64,000 bases of DNA from Bin55 sp963667455. GTDB lineage: Bacteria; Pseudomonadota; Gammaproteobacteria; Pseudomonadales; Azotimanducaceae. Location of the stretch: NCBI GenBank assembly GCA_963667455.2, contig CAXXFR010000026.1, forward strand, positions 248,001 through 312,000, written 5' to 3'. Shown piece by piece: positions 18,390-26,460 of the stretch (positions are counted from its first letter, which is position 1; every line of letters begins with the position of its first letter). A program made the translations under genes and the position numbers. Below the pieces are notes generated by a model. That model searched no databases and was not told where the DNA came from. It worked only from the letters and a program-made list of their open reading frames with translations.

Positions 18390-19329
18390 CGTCTCTCCTT
18401 ATTTACTTTCGGAATTTGGCAGGTTTGACTGGAATCTCCTCGCGCTCGCAAGTATTCGTGAAACTCTTCCGTATTGACAGAACTTTGGCAACATTCGCTA
18501 TGTTCGAACAGTCGCTGGTAGCGCTACGATTGGCATCCGAAGGTGTTGATACGTGAAGGTAGTCAAGAACCTGTGAATGAAACTCGGATCGAGCTTGGTG
18601 TTCAATCGATGCTTAAAGTCGCCGGAGAAAGCCAGCAAATCCAAGCGCGGGAACAGACGGCGATAGCAGAACGGTGCGGGATCCCCGCTCGCATGGGCGC
18701 ATATGTCGAGCCAGTCTTGCTTTCGTTGGGGTCGGAAGTCTGGAAGAACAGAATTCGCTGTTCTTGGCGATCCTTCTTGTTTTCGCACCGAGAGCATGAT
18801 CGATATTCTACCACATTCTCACTCTTTTGGACATTAACCAGCTGACCCGTCTGAATCGCCTTCTAAAGACGGTATCGAAAGTACGCCTGGTCGTCTGCCT
18901 ATTCACCTAATTGCCGCGTCGAAGCGACTGTGGCAACTATTCAGCGGCTACCAGCTAACGCTCTAATCACAAGAATGCCTCGCACCGATCGGCGAAGTCT
19001 GTCGTACCAGACTGGAACACTGTTCTGGAGGTCACCGTAAACGACGAAGTGGAATTCCATCAAGTACTCATGGTCGATTGAAGTCCGGGCCGAATAAGGA
19101 ATCATGGAGTAGCACGCAATCGCTCGACTTTAGTTCAGGTGGAAGACCAAACGGACGGCCGGATTCCTCGTTTTGACGGCGGACTATCTCACGGTCGGAA
19201 CAGGGCTTGGCAAGGCAATCTTGACGATTCCGACGATAGCAAGACTGACCGCTTGTTTTGTTGACCGAATAACCGGTATCCGCCACTGCAAACGTCGGCT
19301 CTACCAGTGGGAAATGGGGCATCTTGATT
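18390..19329. other. No gene supported (about 0.9 kb)
   Basis: Short frames on both strands only. A minus-strand frame at 18498-18797 and another at 19068-19322 are open for 80-100 codons but lack ribosome sites and recognisable domains; they may be remnants. Confidence 0.4.
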
Positions 19330-19581
19330 CGGCAACTTGTGGAAGGATGGGATTAGACAACCCTCAATGGACTGCCCCGGTGAGCGCACAAATTCTCCTT
19401 AACACATTCGCTGAGGCACTACCCTTGAACTCTTCCGATGGTCCCACAATGAAGTCCTTGTTCTACCGTCCTAGCCGCCGATTGGTGGGAAGATCCTGCT
19501 TTGGGAGTTGTGCTTCAATTACATTCTGACACCTATCCCTGGTTCCGGGAGTACATCGATGATGTTCAGAACTTTGTCTGA
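19330..19581 (+). pseudogene. Relic of the HEAT-like protein found at 8011-8433
   Basis: Two adjacent frames together match the C-terminal ~75 residues of the 8011-8433 protein. The first reads CGRMGLDNPQWTAPV then LPLNSSD, matching CLGRLTVGDSTWRAEV and IALSSQD. The second, after a shift near 19450-19480, reads DWWEDPALGVVLQLHSDTYP and REYIDDVQNFV, matching KWWGDPELKRVLQLHSETEP and REYIEGVADSI. The N-terminal half is missing. This is a clear truncated and frameshifted paralogue. Confidence 0.7.
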
Positions 19582-19648
19582 GAGTCAACTCCCAGAGTCA
19601 GGACCGCGACTGAAGCATGACGAGAAATCGGGACATACAGAGTTCCGT

Positions 19649-20116
19649 TTAAGATCCGCTTTGTTCTCGCAGAATACATAGGATCTCGTCGGGCCATGGT
19701 TCATCTACATCCACCCCTTCATCCATGTACTCCTCCACTTCAGAACCGGCTTTTCCATGAGCTACCAAGTAGTAATAGGTGCCATCTCCCTCGAAGACTA
19801 CCTCCGCGAACACGTCCGTTCTTCTGATGTCCCAGTAGACCCCTACCTCTCCCTCAGATCCGACTTCGGGGTGAGGCAACGGAATGCCGTTCGGTCTGTT
19901 TTCCAAAAAGGTCAACGCGTCGTTCACAGCTCTTTGGGAGGGTGTCTTGGATCCTTCGCCGTCCCAGTTTTCGCCGAGATCGGGGTAGGACCGAAGTTTC
20001 TGGCACAGTTTCTCGAGTTTGGACGCACACTCTTCGGAGCGAGCGTCGAGTTGCTCGTTGTAGAGCGCTAGCGCAAGTGAAACAGCCTTCGGTTCATCCA
20101 TTTCTGATTGGGTCAT
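19649..20116 (-). CDS. NWDG-motif hypothetical protein
   Basis: A 155-aa soluble protein. The start is the ATG at 20116 with AGGA 5 nt upstream; an upstream extension of the frame to 20227 looks non-coding. The N-terminal helical part (LEKLCQKLRSYPDLGENWDGEGS) carries the NWDG motif common to a widespread uncharacterised family. The C-terminal part is a beta-rich domain (GEVGVYWDIRRTDVFAEVVF) with an acidic tail. Members often occur in small gene clusters that turn over rapidly between strains. The upstream gene at 20354-20746 may be a diverged relative (GDIVLCTTKPDRKYDMVYI). The function is unknown. Confidence 0.7.
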   Translation of the reverse strand: MTQSEMDEPKAVSLALALYNEQLDARSEECASKLEKLCQKLRSYPDLGENWDGEGSKTPSQRAVNDALTFLENRPNGIPLPHPEVGSEGEVGVYWDIRRTDVFAEVVFEGDGTYYYLVAHGKAGSEVEEYMDEGVDVDEPWPDEILCILREQSGS

Positions 20117-20138
20117 TCGATCCTGCCACGCTGTCTGT

Positions 20139-20366
20139 TCAATGAAGTTGCGAGAAGTCCAAGCGACAACTCCTGGAGACTTTCCTGTTGTGGTGCACGA
20201 AGCAATCTGAGTAGGTCTCCTACGCAATTTGACGATCTGGTGGTGTGTCTGTCAAGCTTCATCCAAGGGCTAAGGTTTTCGATATTGGCACAGTGACCCA
20301 AGAAACCGTCCAGCTCCATTCCGGATTGCCTTGATGGCACCTCAAGAGATCTTCTACGTGCCAGAA
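20139..20366 (-). pseudogene. Decayed open frame between the NWDG-type genes
   Basis: In a third minus-strand frame, sequence between the two neighbouring genes reads HVEDLLRCHQGNPEWSWTV and then, past two in-frame stops, SLTDTPPDRQIA and ETYSDCFVHH before ending at TGA 20139-20141. The phase is kept, which suggests a ~75-codon gene with nonsense mutations rather than chance. No family was recognised. Confidence 0.35.
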
Positions 20367-20746
20367 CTGGCCAACCGATCCAATGCTTCAGTGACGAATT
20401 GGTCGGGCACCAAATCGATTGATTCATAGTGCTCGTACGTGCGTTTGCCATCGAAGAAGTCCAAACAGGAAGCGGTTCCGTTGACATCACAATGAATGTA
20501 GACCATGTCATATTTGCGATCCGGTTTCGTTGTACAGAGCACGATATCGCCTTCGGGCATTCCCAAAACGTCAGTTGGAAGCTCGGTTTCTCCATACAGT
20601 CTGCGAATGAGTGACTCAACGTTCTTGACAAGCCCGTCCGGTGGTGGGGTGTCTTCAGGTTCCTGGTCTTCGTCAACTCTCTCCAGCATCGAGAGAGCAT
20701 CGGTCAGTGCCTTCGCCGCAAGCACGGTAGGCTTATTGCAATCCAT
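20354..20746 (-). CDS. Hypothetical protein
   Basis: A 130-aa soluble protein with an ATG at 20746 but no strong ribosome site. The N-terminus is helical (AAKALTDALSMLERVDE), followed by a proline-rich acidic linker and a beta-rich half (LPTDVLGMPEGDIVLCTT, then YDMVYIHCDVNGTASCLDFF). The layout parallels the NWDG-type protein encoded downstream, so the two may be distant relatives. The gene is divergent from the truncated nuclease/helicase pair that begins about 40 bp away. Confidence 0.6.
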   Translation of the reverse strand: MDCNKPTVLAAKALTDALSMLERVDEDQEPEDTPPPDGLVKNVESLIRRLYGETELPTDVLGMPEGDIVLCTTKPDRKYDMVYIHCDVNGTASCLDFFDGKRTYEHYESIDLVPDQFVTEALDRLASSGT

Positions 20747-20784
20747 AAGGAATACGTCAGTCTAATAATCCCAACTTAGACTCG

Positions 20785-21108
20785 ATGATTAGTACCCGAG
20801 TTCTTTGGTGTCTCTCCGTTGTTTCACGGTACTTTGGCTCTGCGGCGACTGGAGCGTCAGAGTCGCAGATCAGTCCCCAACCGGCTTTTGACGAGGAGAG
20901 CATCGAAAATGCCATGAGTGCAATGTTCGACAGCTTGGACAAGGGAAGCAAGGCTGAGATGGCTCTGGAGTTGCTCTTCCTGACCCCACCCGATCAGATC
21001 GAGCCACCGCGTTACATCGCCGAGGGTCTCGACTCGCTTGACAAGACATTGGGGTCCATGCAAGCTCAACTCTTCGTGGGAGAATCGACGGAGGTAGTTA
21101 ATGTCTAG
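20785..21108 (+). CDS. Possible C-terminal remnant of an OLD/GajA-like nuclease
   Basis: A 107-codon frame overlapping the helicase gene by 8 nt. Its second half reads KGSKAEMALELLFLTPPDQI and PPRYIAEGLDSL, resembling the C-terminal end of OLD-family (ATPase-TOPRIM) nucleases, where a KG-x-x-A-x-x-L helix is followed by a short PP-Y-I-x-x-A-L segment. No Walker or TOPRIM motifs occur upstream, because the minus-strand gene ends only 38 bp away. Together with the UvrD-like helicase this suggests a Gabija-like pair whose nuclease lost its first ~450 residues. The assignment is inference; it could be an unrelated small gene. Confidence 0.45.
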   Translation: MISTRVLWCLSVVSRYFGSAATGASESQISPQPAFDEESIENAMSAMFDSLDKGSKAEMALELLFLTPPDQIEPPRYIAEGLDSLDKTLGSMQAQLFVGESTEVVNV

Positions 21109-22984
21109 GCTAGTTGTTCAGAGCGATGATCTTAGGAAGACGATCGCTGAGTGTATCGACCTGAAGAACCCCAAGAGCTTCTTTCTTCATGCCGGTGCAG
21201 GCTCCGGGAAGACACGGGCGGTCGTTGAGACTATGCAAATGCTCCGAGACCGCTATGGCACGGAGTTTCGTCATTCGGGCCAAGAGGTTGCAGTCATTAC
21301 CTATACCAATGCCGCGTGCGATGAGATTCGGCTCAGACTGGACTTCGACCCCATTTTTGCCGTGTCCACGATCCACAGTTTCGCCTGGAGGCAAATTCGC
21401 ACCTTCAACCAGGAGATCTCTTCTTGGCTGAGAGTACGTTTGACCGATGACATCAAGCTACTCCGCGAGCAGCAAGCGTCTGGAAGGCCGGGATCGAAAG
21501 CTACTGCTGAACGTGCAGTTCAGATTGAGTCAAAACAACACCGCCTTCAGAATCTCGACACCATCAAGCAGTTCACCTACAACCCGAACGGCGACAACAG
21601 CGCCACGGATTCGCTGAGTCACTCCGAGGTCATAGCCATTTCAGCGGAGTTTCTTGAGACCAAGCCTCTGATGCGTCAGCTATTGATTCGGAAACACCCC
21701 ATGCTGCTTATTGACGAGAGCCAAGACACTCATAAAGAACTGATGGACGTCTTCTTCAAGGTACAAGCCGAGAATTCAGACCGGTTCAGTCTGGCTCTGT
21801 TCGGCGACACGATGCAACGCATCTACACACATGGAAAGGAACGATTGGAGGAAGCTGTCCCGACGGACTGGGAGAAGCCTGCCATCGAAACCAACTACCG
21901 ATGTCCCAAGCGTGTAGTGACCCTTCTCAACCAAATCAGATCGAAAGCGGATTGTGTCCAGCAACGGCCTCGAGCGAATGCTCAAGAGGGTGTAGTGCGA
22001 CTATTTCTAGTCGACGATTTTGGTGCCGCGGACAAACTGTCTTGCGAGCGAGAAGTGACCAAGAGAATGGCCGAAATCACATCCGATGACGAATGGATGA
22101 ACCAAGGAGCAATCAAAGTCCTGACTCTTGAGCATCACATGGCAGCCCGCAGAGGAGGCTTCGAAAGCTTCTTCGAACCACTCTACAAGATAGATCGATT
22201 CCGAACTGGCTTGCTAGATGGGACACTGAACGGGATTGCATTCTTGAGGCAACAGGTTCTCCCTTTTGTGACCGCCTTGCGGACCTATGACAGATTCGCG
22301 GTTGCACAGACGGTGAAGAACCATTCTCGAATCATGTCTCCAAAGAAATTGGACAGCACCAATGACTCGTTGAGTGAAGTCCGCAAGGCTAGATGCGCCG
22401 TTGAATCGGTGTTTTCTCTGTGGAACGGTGGTGAAGATCCTGTGCTATTGGACGTAGTCGAGACGATCCAAGACGAAGGGTTGTTCGACGTTCCCGAAGT
22501 GTTTGATCCGATCCTTTCGGTAGACGAAGAGCAGGAAGTCGAGGCAGATTCAGACTCGGCGGCTGACAAAGCTGACCGGAATAAAGCGATCGATGCTTGG
22601 CGAGCAGCACTTGCCGTTCCGTTCAGTCAGTTCGAGGCGTATGCAGACTACATCGAAGACAAGTCGTCCTTCGGAACCCACCAAGGTATCAAGGGCCTTC
22701 AGTTCCCTCGAGTCATGGTCATTCTGGATGACAGCGAGGCACGCGGCTGGATGTTCAGCTATGACAAGCTACTTGGAGCGCGAGATCTGACCAGCACGGA
22801 CGTGAAAAACCAGAGGGATGGCAAAGACTCATCTGTCGACAGATCCCGTCGCTTGTTCTACGTCACTTGCAGTAGAGCTCAAGAAAGTCTCGCGGTAGTG
22901 TTCTACACAGCAGAGCCTGATCGAGTCGCAAAGCATGTGTTCGATCTAGGTTGGTTCGAGGATCATGAGGTAGAACGACTGTAG
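21101..22984 (+). CDS. UvrD/Rep-like SF1 helicase (possibly GajB-like)
   Basis: A 627-aa superfamily 1 helicase with all core motifs: Walker A HAGAGSGKTR (~30-39), motif Ia ITYTNAACDEI, motif II LLIDESQDT (~202-210), motif III LALFGDTMQRIY, motif IV NYRCPKRVV (~265), motif V THQGIKGLQFPRVMVI (~527-542) and motif VI RLFYVTCSRAQESL (~585-598). GGAGG lies 7 nt before the ATG at 21101. In Gabija the paired proteins are an OLD nuclease and a UvrD-like helicase. Here the gene is somewhat longer than typical GajB and its partner looks truncated, so it may be an orphan. An acidic insert (SVDEEQEVEADSDSAADKAD) lies around residue 475. Confidence 0.85.
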   Translation: MSRLVVQSDDLRKTIAECIDLKNPKSFFLHAGAGSGKTRAVVETMQMLRDRYGTEFRHSGQEVAVITYTNAACDEIRLRLDFDPIFAVSTIHSFAWRQIRTFNQEISSWLRVRLTDDIKLLREQQASGRPGSKATAERAVQIESKQHRLQNLDTIKQFTYNPNGDNSATDSLSHSEVIAISAEFLETKPLMRQLLIRKHPMLLIDESQDTHKELMDVFFKVQAENSDRFSLALFGDTMQRIYTHGKERLEEAVPTDWEKPAIETNYRCPKRVVTLLNQIRSKADCVQQRPRANAQEGVVRLFLVDDFGAADKLSCEREVTKRMAEITSDDEWMNQGAIKVLTLEHHMAARRGGFESFFEPLYKIDRFRTGLLDGTLNGIAFLRQQVLPFVTALRTYDRFAVAQTVKNHSRIMSPKKLDSTNDSLSEVRKARCAVESVFSLWNGGEDPVLLDVVETIQDEGLFDVPEVFDPILSVDEEQEVEADSDSAADKADRNKAIDAWRAALAVPFSQFEAYADYIEDKSSFGTHQGIKGLQFPRVMVILDDSEARGWMFSYDKLLGARDLTSTDVKNQRDGKDSSVDRSRRLFYVTCSRAQESLAVVFYTAEPDRVAKHVFDLGWFEDHEVERL

Positions 22985-23144
22985 ACTGCAGTACCACGCA
23001 CAGGTTGGAGTTGGTTTCTCGGTTGAGATTCTGTCTTACAGGCTTAATCTCGACCCGAACGAGATTTTTCATTGAAGCTGTAAGGGCAACCTAACTATTA
23101 TGGAATCTTAATAGGTGGAGTCCAAGAAGTAGATGTTACGACTC

Positions 23145-23699
23145 TTAGAGTAACAATCCCTTCTTTTTCAACTGCTCCAAGATCTCCGGCCTTAGTTTTG
23201 TCAGGTTTTGAAGTGACTTTGTCTGTTGAAATCTCTTAAAAGTCGCTCCGGAGCAAAGTATGAACTCAATGTCGCGAAAAGTGACTCCTTTCCATAGAGA
23301 ACCAGAAAAGTCGCATCCTCGAAACTCGCAATTTAAGAATATCGATGCCGTCCAGTCGCTGTCCGTAAACCTACAGTGATCAAACTTGCACGATGAATAG
23401 ATACTTTGCAACCCTTCGCTACTTAATCGCGCGTCCGAAAAGTCCACATTTCGAAAGGTACAATCTGATCCTTTAGCTCCCTCTAGTCTTGTACCGCGCA
23501 TTACCGTTTGGGGATCGTCTCCGATTGGTGTAGCCCAATGTACGTTACGCAAATCACATTCGATAAAGTCCGTTCCAACCACTTTAGATTCGGTGAAGTC
23601 TCCACCGGAGAAATTCGCTCCAGAAGCATTCAGATTGCTGAAGTCCAAACCTGCCCATTTCGTATCGCTGAGATTTGGAGCGTCCTTCGCAAGTGTCAA
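23145..23699 (-). CDS. Pentapeptide-repeat protein (3' part of a frameshifted gene)
   Basis: A 184-codon frame rich in pentapeptide repeats: LDFSNLNASGANFSGGDFTE, CTFRNVDFSDARL, CKFDHCRFTDSDW and CEFRGCDFSGSLW. The repeats form a right-handed quadrilateral beta-helix in known family members, often a scaffold or target-mimic. The frame has only a TTG available as start (23699) and no ribosome site there. It overlaps the membrane-protein frame by 116 nt; removing one T from a TTTT run near 23703-23706 would join the two into a single ~340-residue protein, the usual layout for this family. Either a mutated gene or a sequence error is likely. Confidence 0.7.
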   Translation of the reverse strand: MTLAKDAPNLSDTKWAGLDFSNLNASGANFSGGDFTESKVVGTDFIECDLRNVHWATPIGDDPQTVMRGTRLEGAKGSDCTFRNVDFSDARLSSEGLQSIYSSCKFDHCRFTDSDWTASIFLNCEFRGCDFSGSLWKGVTFRDIEFILCSGATFKRFQQTKSLQNLTKLRPEILEQLKKKGLLL

Positions 23700-24198
23700 A
23701 ACGAGTACGGTATTCGGGACTAAATAGCAAGAATAATGCTTCTTGTATTGATCTAGTGCAAAAGTCTTCTTTAGATGGATTGTCGAATCGAAAGTTCCTA
23801 ATGTGATTGCACAGTAGAACCTGGACTAGACTTGCCTCCTGATTGCCTATTTCGGCTCTGGTGTGTAGCCACCTCTGACCAGCAATCGAGACCGACAGTG
23901 ATGTAGAGTCCGACATCATTTTGGTGGCTTCGTTAATTGCTGTGTTGAAATTCGACTGCTCAGAAACCGACAGGTTTGCCTTGGCGTCGTCGTGGCGTTG
24001 TTCGATGTCTCGCACGAGAAGGTCAAGTCTGTGACCTGCGAACCAACTAGCTCCTACAAGTCCTACTAGAGTGACTACTACCTGAGGTATCCATAAGTGT
24101 TCTTCAGATCTAATGAACAGCAAGAGGAGCATACCTGTTACAAGTCCAATAATTGCACTGAAACCCAATGCACGAACAGCTATAGTTGTCTTATTCAT
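23584..24198 (-). CDS. Membrane protein, 5' part of the frameshifted pentapeptide gene
   Basis: The ATG at 24198 opens a protein with two predicted membrane segments (ALGFSAIIGLVTGMLLLLFI and WIPQVVVTLVGLVGASWFAG), then a soluble helical stretch (NFNTAINEATKMMSDSTSLS). That stretch is the usual region between membrane helices and pentapeptide repeats in one common membrane family, where short repeats respond to a local allele count. After about residue 165 (LFSPEYRTRFDT) the frame reads the pentapeptide DNA out of phase and stops at 23584. It lies 14 nt after the DUF6527 gene and may be the fifth gene of the Ubl operon. Confidence 0.65.
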   Translation of the reverse strand: MNKTTIAVRALGFSAIIGLVTGMLLLLFIRSEEHLWIPQVVVTLVGLVGASWFAGHRLDLLVRDIEQRHDDAKANLSVSEQSNFNTAINEATKMMSDSTSLSVSIAGQRWLHTRAEIGNQEASLVQVLLCNHIRNFRFDNPSKEDFCTRSIQEALFLLFSPEYRTRFDTCEGRSKSQRYEMGRFGLQQSECFWSEFLRWRLHRI

Positions 24199-24212
24199 AG
24201 TTGTTATTCTCT

Positions 24213-24653
24213 CTATTCAGTTGTATTCCTCTCAGAGGTGATCAAATCGTCTTGTTGATCGTAGGTTGGAGAGTCGGGGCACCATTGAACACATCCATTG
24301 CGAATCCAGAAGTGACAGCCGCATTCCGTAAGTTGCCTCACGGAGGGAGATACAGTCGCTCTGCCGAGCCAGTCTGTATTGATTCTCCAATGGGGTGACT
24401 CCGTCGACGACAGACGTAGCCGAACAACCTTCCCGCACTTGCCTGGGCACTTGAAACTTGCCCACTTCTTTAGCTGACCGACCTGTGTGATGTAGAGACA
24501 CGGATCGTCGATGGTGCGAGGTTGCGGGAAGTCTTCGCAACGCTTGGTCTCCAAACGCGCTGTGGTAGTGCCGCGTAGACGGTCAAAGGATTGAAGAATC
24601 CGAAACGCCGTTCGGTCTCTCCATGTTGAAAGAGCATCACGAAGCTTTAACAC
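24213..24653 (-). CDS. DUF6527 family protein of the Ubl operon
   Basis: A 146-aa protein of the DUF6527 family. Zinc-binding cysteines are visible in KCPGKCGKVVRL (~residues 67-78) and in LTECGCHFWIRNGCVQWC (~104-121), with a conserved HWRINTDW block between. DUF6527 genes are found beside multi-ubiquitin, E2 and E1 genes, and have been proposed to process the ubiquitin-like protein or its conjugates; I cannot confirm this from sequence. The start is GTG at 24653, which overlaps the E1 stop by one base (TAGTG). An upstream frame to 24728 is antisense noise inside the E1 gene's end. Confidence 0.82.
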   Translation of the reverse strand: MLKLRDALSTWRDRTAFRILQSFDRLRGTTTARLETKRCEDFPQPRTIDDPCLYITQVGQLKKWASFKCPGKCGKVVRLRLSSTESPHWRINTDWLGRATVSPSVRQLTECGCHFWIRNGCVQWCPDSPTYDQQDDLITSERNTTE

Positions 24654-26083
24654 TAGAATCCTGCTAAGTCTAGGAATGGTTGTGTGTCGCCAAGCCCCCA
24701 ATTGTCCTCGCCAACGCATACAGGACATTCAGGTCGCGAGTTAGCACCGGTACGTCGGGAGCGATCTAAGTCATAACGAATGGTGCGTTCCGATGCCCAT
24801 CCGCTATCACCTCGGATTCTCGCAAAGCCGGCGAGAAATTCGTTGACAGCTGCAGCGCCTGTTTCAGTCGTAAAAGTGCCTATGACCGGTGTCGGTGTAT
24901 CACTGCCTGTTATGTAGCCTTCCTTGACCTGCCGATCGTACTCATCTGGATGCCTGTAGCGGAGTTCCTGTTCTCGTGCTCGGTTCGGGTTGACTATTTG
25001 TCGGCACAATAGGCAGACATTTCCTGGACGCAAGACAGTAACTCGACCTGAAATGTGTGCAGTGCCATCTCCCTGCCTGGGATTGACAGAAAGACCAGTG
25101 TCAATAACAGGAATATAGTAGAAGTATGCAAGTCGATTGAGGATGAGTCGACCCAAATGGTCATCGGTGCATCCGAAGATAACATCGCAGGATCGAAGCA
25201 ATTTTGCGGTTTCAGGATTGGCGAGCCGTTCTTGACGAGCGCTAACTTTAGTGCTGAGACCCATCGACCGAATGTGATCGCCCAGTACTTCAACTTTGGG
25301 ACGACGCTCCTCCACATCGCGACGTGTCGCGCCGTGAAGTCTGTTGAGGTTGGTCTCGCACACGATGTCGGGATCTAGCAGAAGAAGCCTACGGATGCCG
25401 GCTCGCGCTAGCAAGACGGCTGTTGCACTTCCGGTACCGCCACACCCCACAACACCGACACGCAGATGTTGTAGTCTCTTGACAGTTTCTTGACCGACGG
25501 AGAGGACTTGCCTCTGAAGAAACTCAGCGCTTCCATTCAAAGGAGACCCAGTGTCCATCGGAATTGAATCCTCGACAGTGGAACCGACGATACGGACCGT
25601 TGCAACTTGCGGCTCCCCATTGGAACTCCAAACTCGGGCTTCAACACCTCCATCGCCCCGTAGGAGGATGCTCACGAGCACTTGAGACTCGTCCTTGTTC
25701 CGGCGGGCTAGCACATCTCGAAGGTGTGCTTCGTTCTTATCATCTTGAAGAGAGAAAGATGCCCCTGAATTGGGGTGGCTGTGGCAAATTCCGGGATTGA
25801 GTTGCTCATCTCGGACTTTGCGGAGTAGACGGAAGTAGCAGTCCATATCCCAACTAACTGAATCTGGGCTGGCTTTCAGCTGTAAAGAAGGAAGCGGTTC
25901 GATACGGTGCACTGTCAATCGCAACTGTGGATGTTCGGTGTGGGATTCCTCCCATGGATCCTCTTCAATTCGACTCGATCCGCAGAGGATCTGACACGCA
26001 CCTTCGTTGGGTCCGTCCAGATTGCATTCCTTGCGTAGTAGGCCAAGTTGATCAGATGTCATAGTGACATCTCGAACGATCAC
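24653..26083 (-). CDS. JAB deubiquitinase-E1 (ThiF-like) fusion
   Basis: A 476-aa fusion. The N-terminal JAB/JAMM metalloprotease domain has the signature HSHPNSGASFSLQDD (~residues 99-113), which binds the catalytic zinc. The C-terminal half is an E1/ThiF adenylating domain with GVVGCGGTGSATAVLLA (~208-224) for ATP binding, a LLLDPD strand end and an SCDVIFGCTDD segment. It also has two CxxC pairs (CLLC and CPVC) that probably bind a structural zinc. E1 would adenylate the Ubl C-terminus, and JAB could trim or remove it. The start is GTG at 26083, overlapping the E2 stop as GTGA; a longer frame to 26122 would overlap E2 by 43 nt and is rejected. Confidence 0.9.
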   Translation of the reverse strand: MIVRDVTMTSDQLGLLRKECNLDGPNEGACQILCGSSRIEEDPWEESHTEHPQLRLTVHRIEPLPSLQLKASPDSVSWDMDCYFRLLRKVRDEQLNPGICHSHPNSGASFSLQDDKNEAHLRDVLARRNKDESQVLVSILLRGDGGVEARVWSSNGEPQVATVRIVGSTVEDSIPMDTGSPLNGSAEFLQRQVLSVGQETVKRLQHLRVGVVGCGGTGSATAVLLARAGIRRLLLLDPDIVCETNLNRLHGATRRDVEERRPKVEVLGDHIRSMGLSTKVSARQERLANPETAKLLRSCDVIFGCTDDHLGRLILNRLAYFYYIPVIDTGLSVNPRQGDGTAHISGRVTVLRPGNVCLLCRQIVNPNRAREQELRYRHPDEYDRQVKEGYITGSDTPTPVIGTFTTETGAAAVNEFLAGFARIRGDSGWASERTIRYDLDRSRRTGANSRPECPVCVGEDNWGLGDTQPFLDLAGF

Positions 26084-26460
26084 CGAACGACCTCCAAGGC
26101 ATATCGAACCTTGGTCAACCAAGTCTGCACACCATCTTTACCCGGTCGCCAGTCGTGCCAGTGTCTTGACCAGCGTTGCCAGCTTTGGTTCAGGAAACTT
26201 TGGCCAACATTTGCTGCATATGGCCAGTCGTGAGCGTCACGAACCTTAATCCACGGAAAAAGGTAAAACATGTCCGGTGCTGCATCGGGATAGCCCATCG
26301 GAAGAAGCAGTAGCAACGAAACTTCATCGTGATCGAACTTTCCTTCCGGAAGCTTCCAGTGATCAATGATGATGCCCAATGCGCCGCCGTCGGACACCTC
26401 CCTGAAGTCGAGCCCTTTCTCCGTCAAGTACTTATGACAGCGTCTTGGCAATCCACTCAC
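26080..26460 (-). CDS. E2/UBC-fold protein of the Ubl operon, without a core cysteine
   Basis: A 126-aa protein matching the prokaryotic E2/UBC-fold family often paired with multi-ubiquitin genes. Diagnostic stretches are LLLLPMGYPDAAPDMFYLFP (~47-66) and WQRWSRHWHDWRPGKDGVQ (~92-110). The only cysteine is residue 8, in the N-terminal helix, so no thioester-forming Cys lies in the usual catalytic region. It may act without a classical E2 thioester, or use the conserved His/Trp cluster. The start is GTG at 26460, overlapping the Ubl stop as GTGA. The last residues overlap the E1 start by 4 nt. Confidence 0.82.
   Translation of the reverse strand: MSGLPRRCHKYLTEKGLDFREVSDGGALGIIIDHWKLPEGKFDHDEVSLLLLLPMGYPDAAPDMFYLFPWIKVRDAHDWPYAANVGQSFLNQSWQRWSRHWHDWRPGKDGVQTWLTKVRYALEVVR

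Noticed and set aside
18498..18797. Minus-strand frame resembling a transposase fragment
   Set aside because: Only a vague impression; no helix-turn-helix or DDE motif and no terminal repeats.
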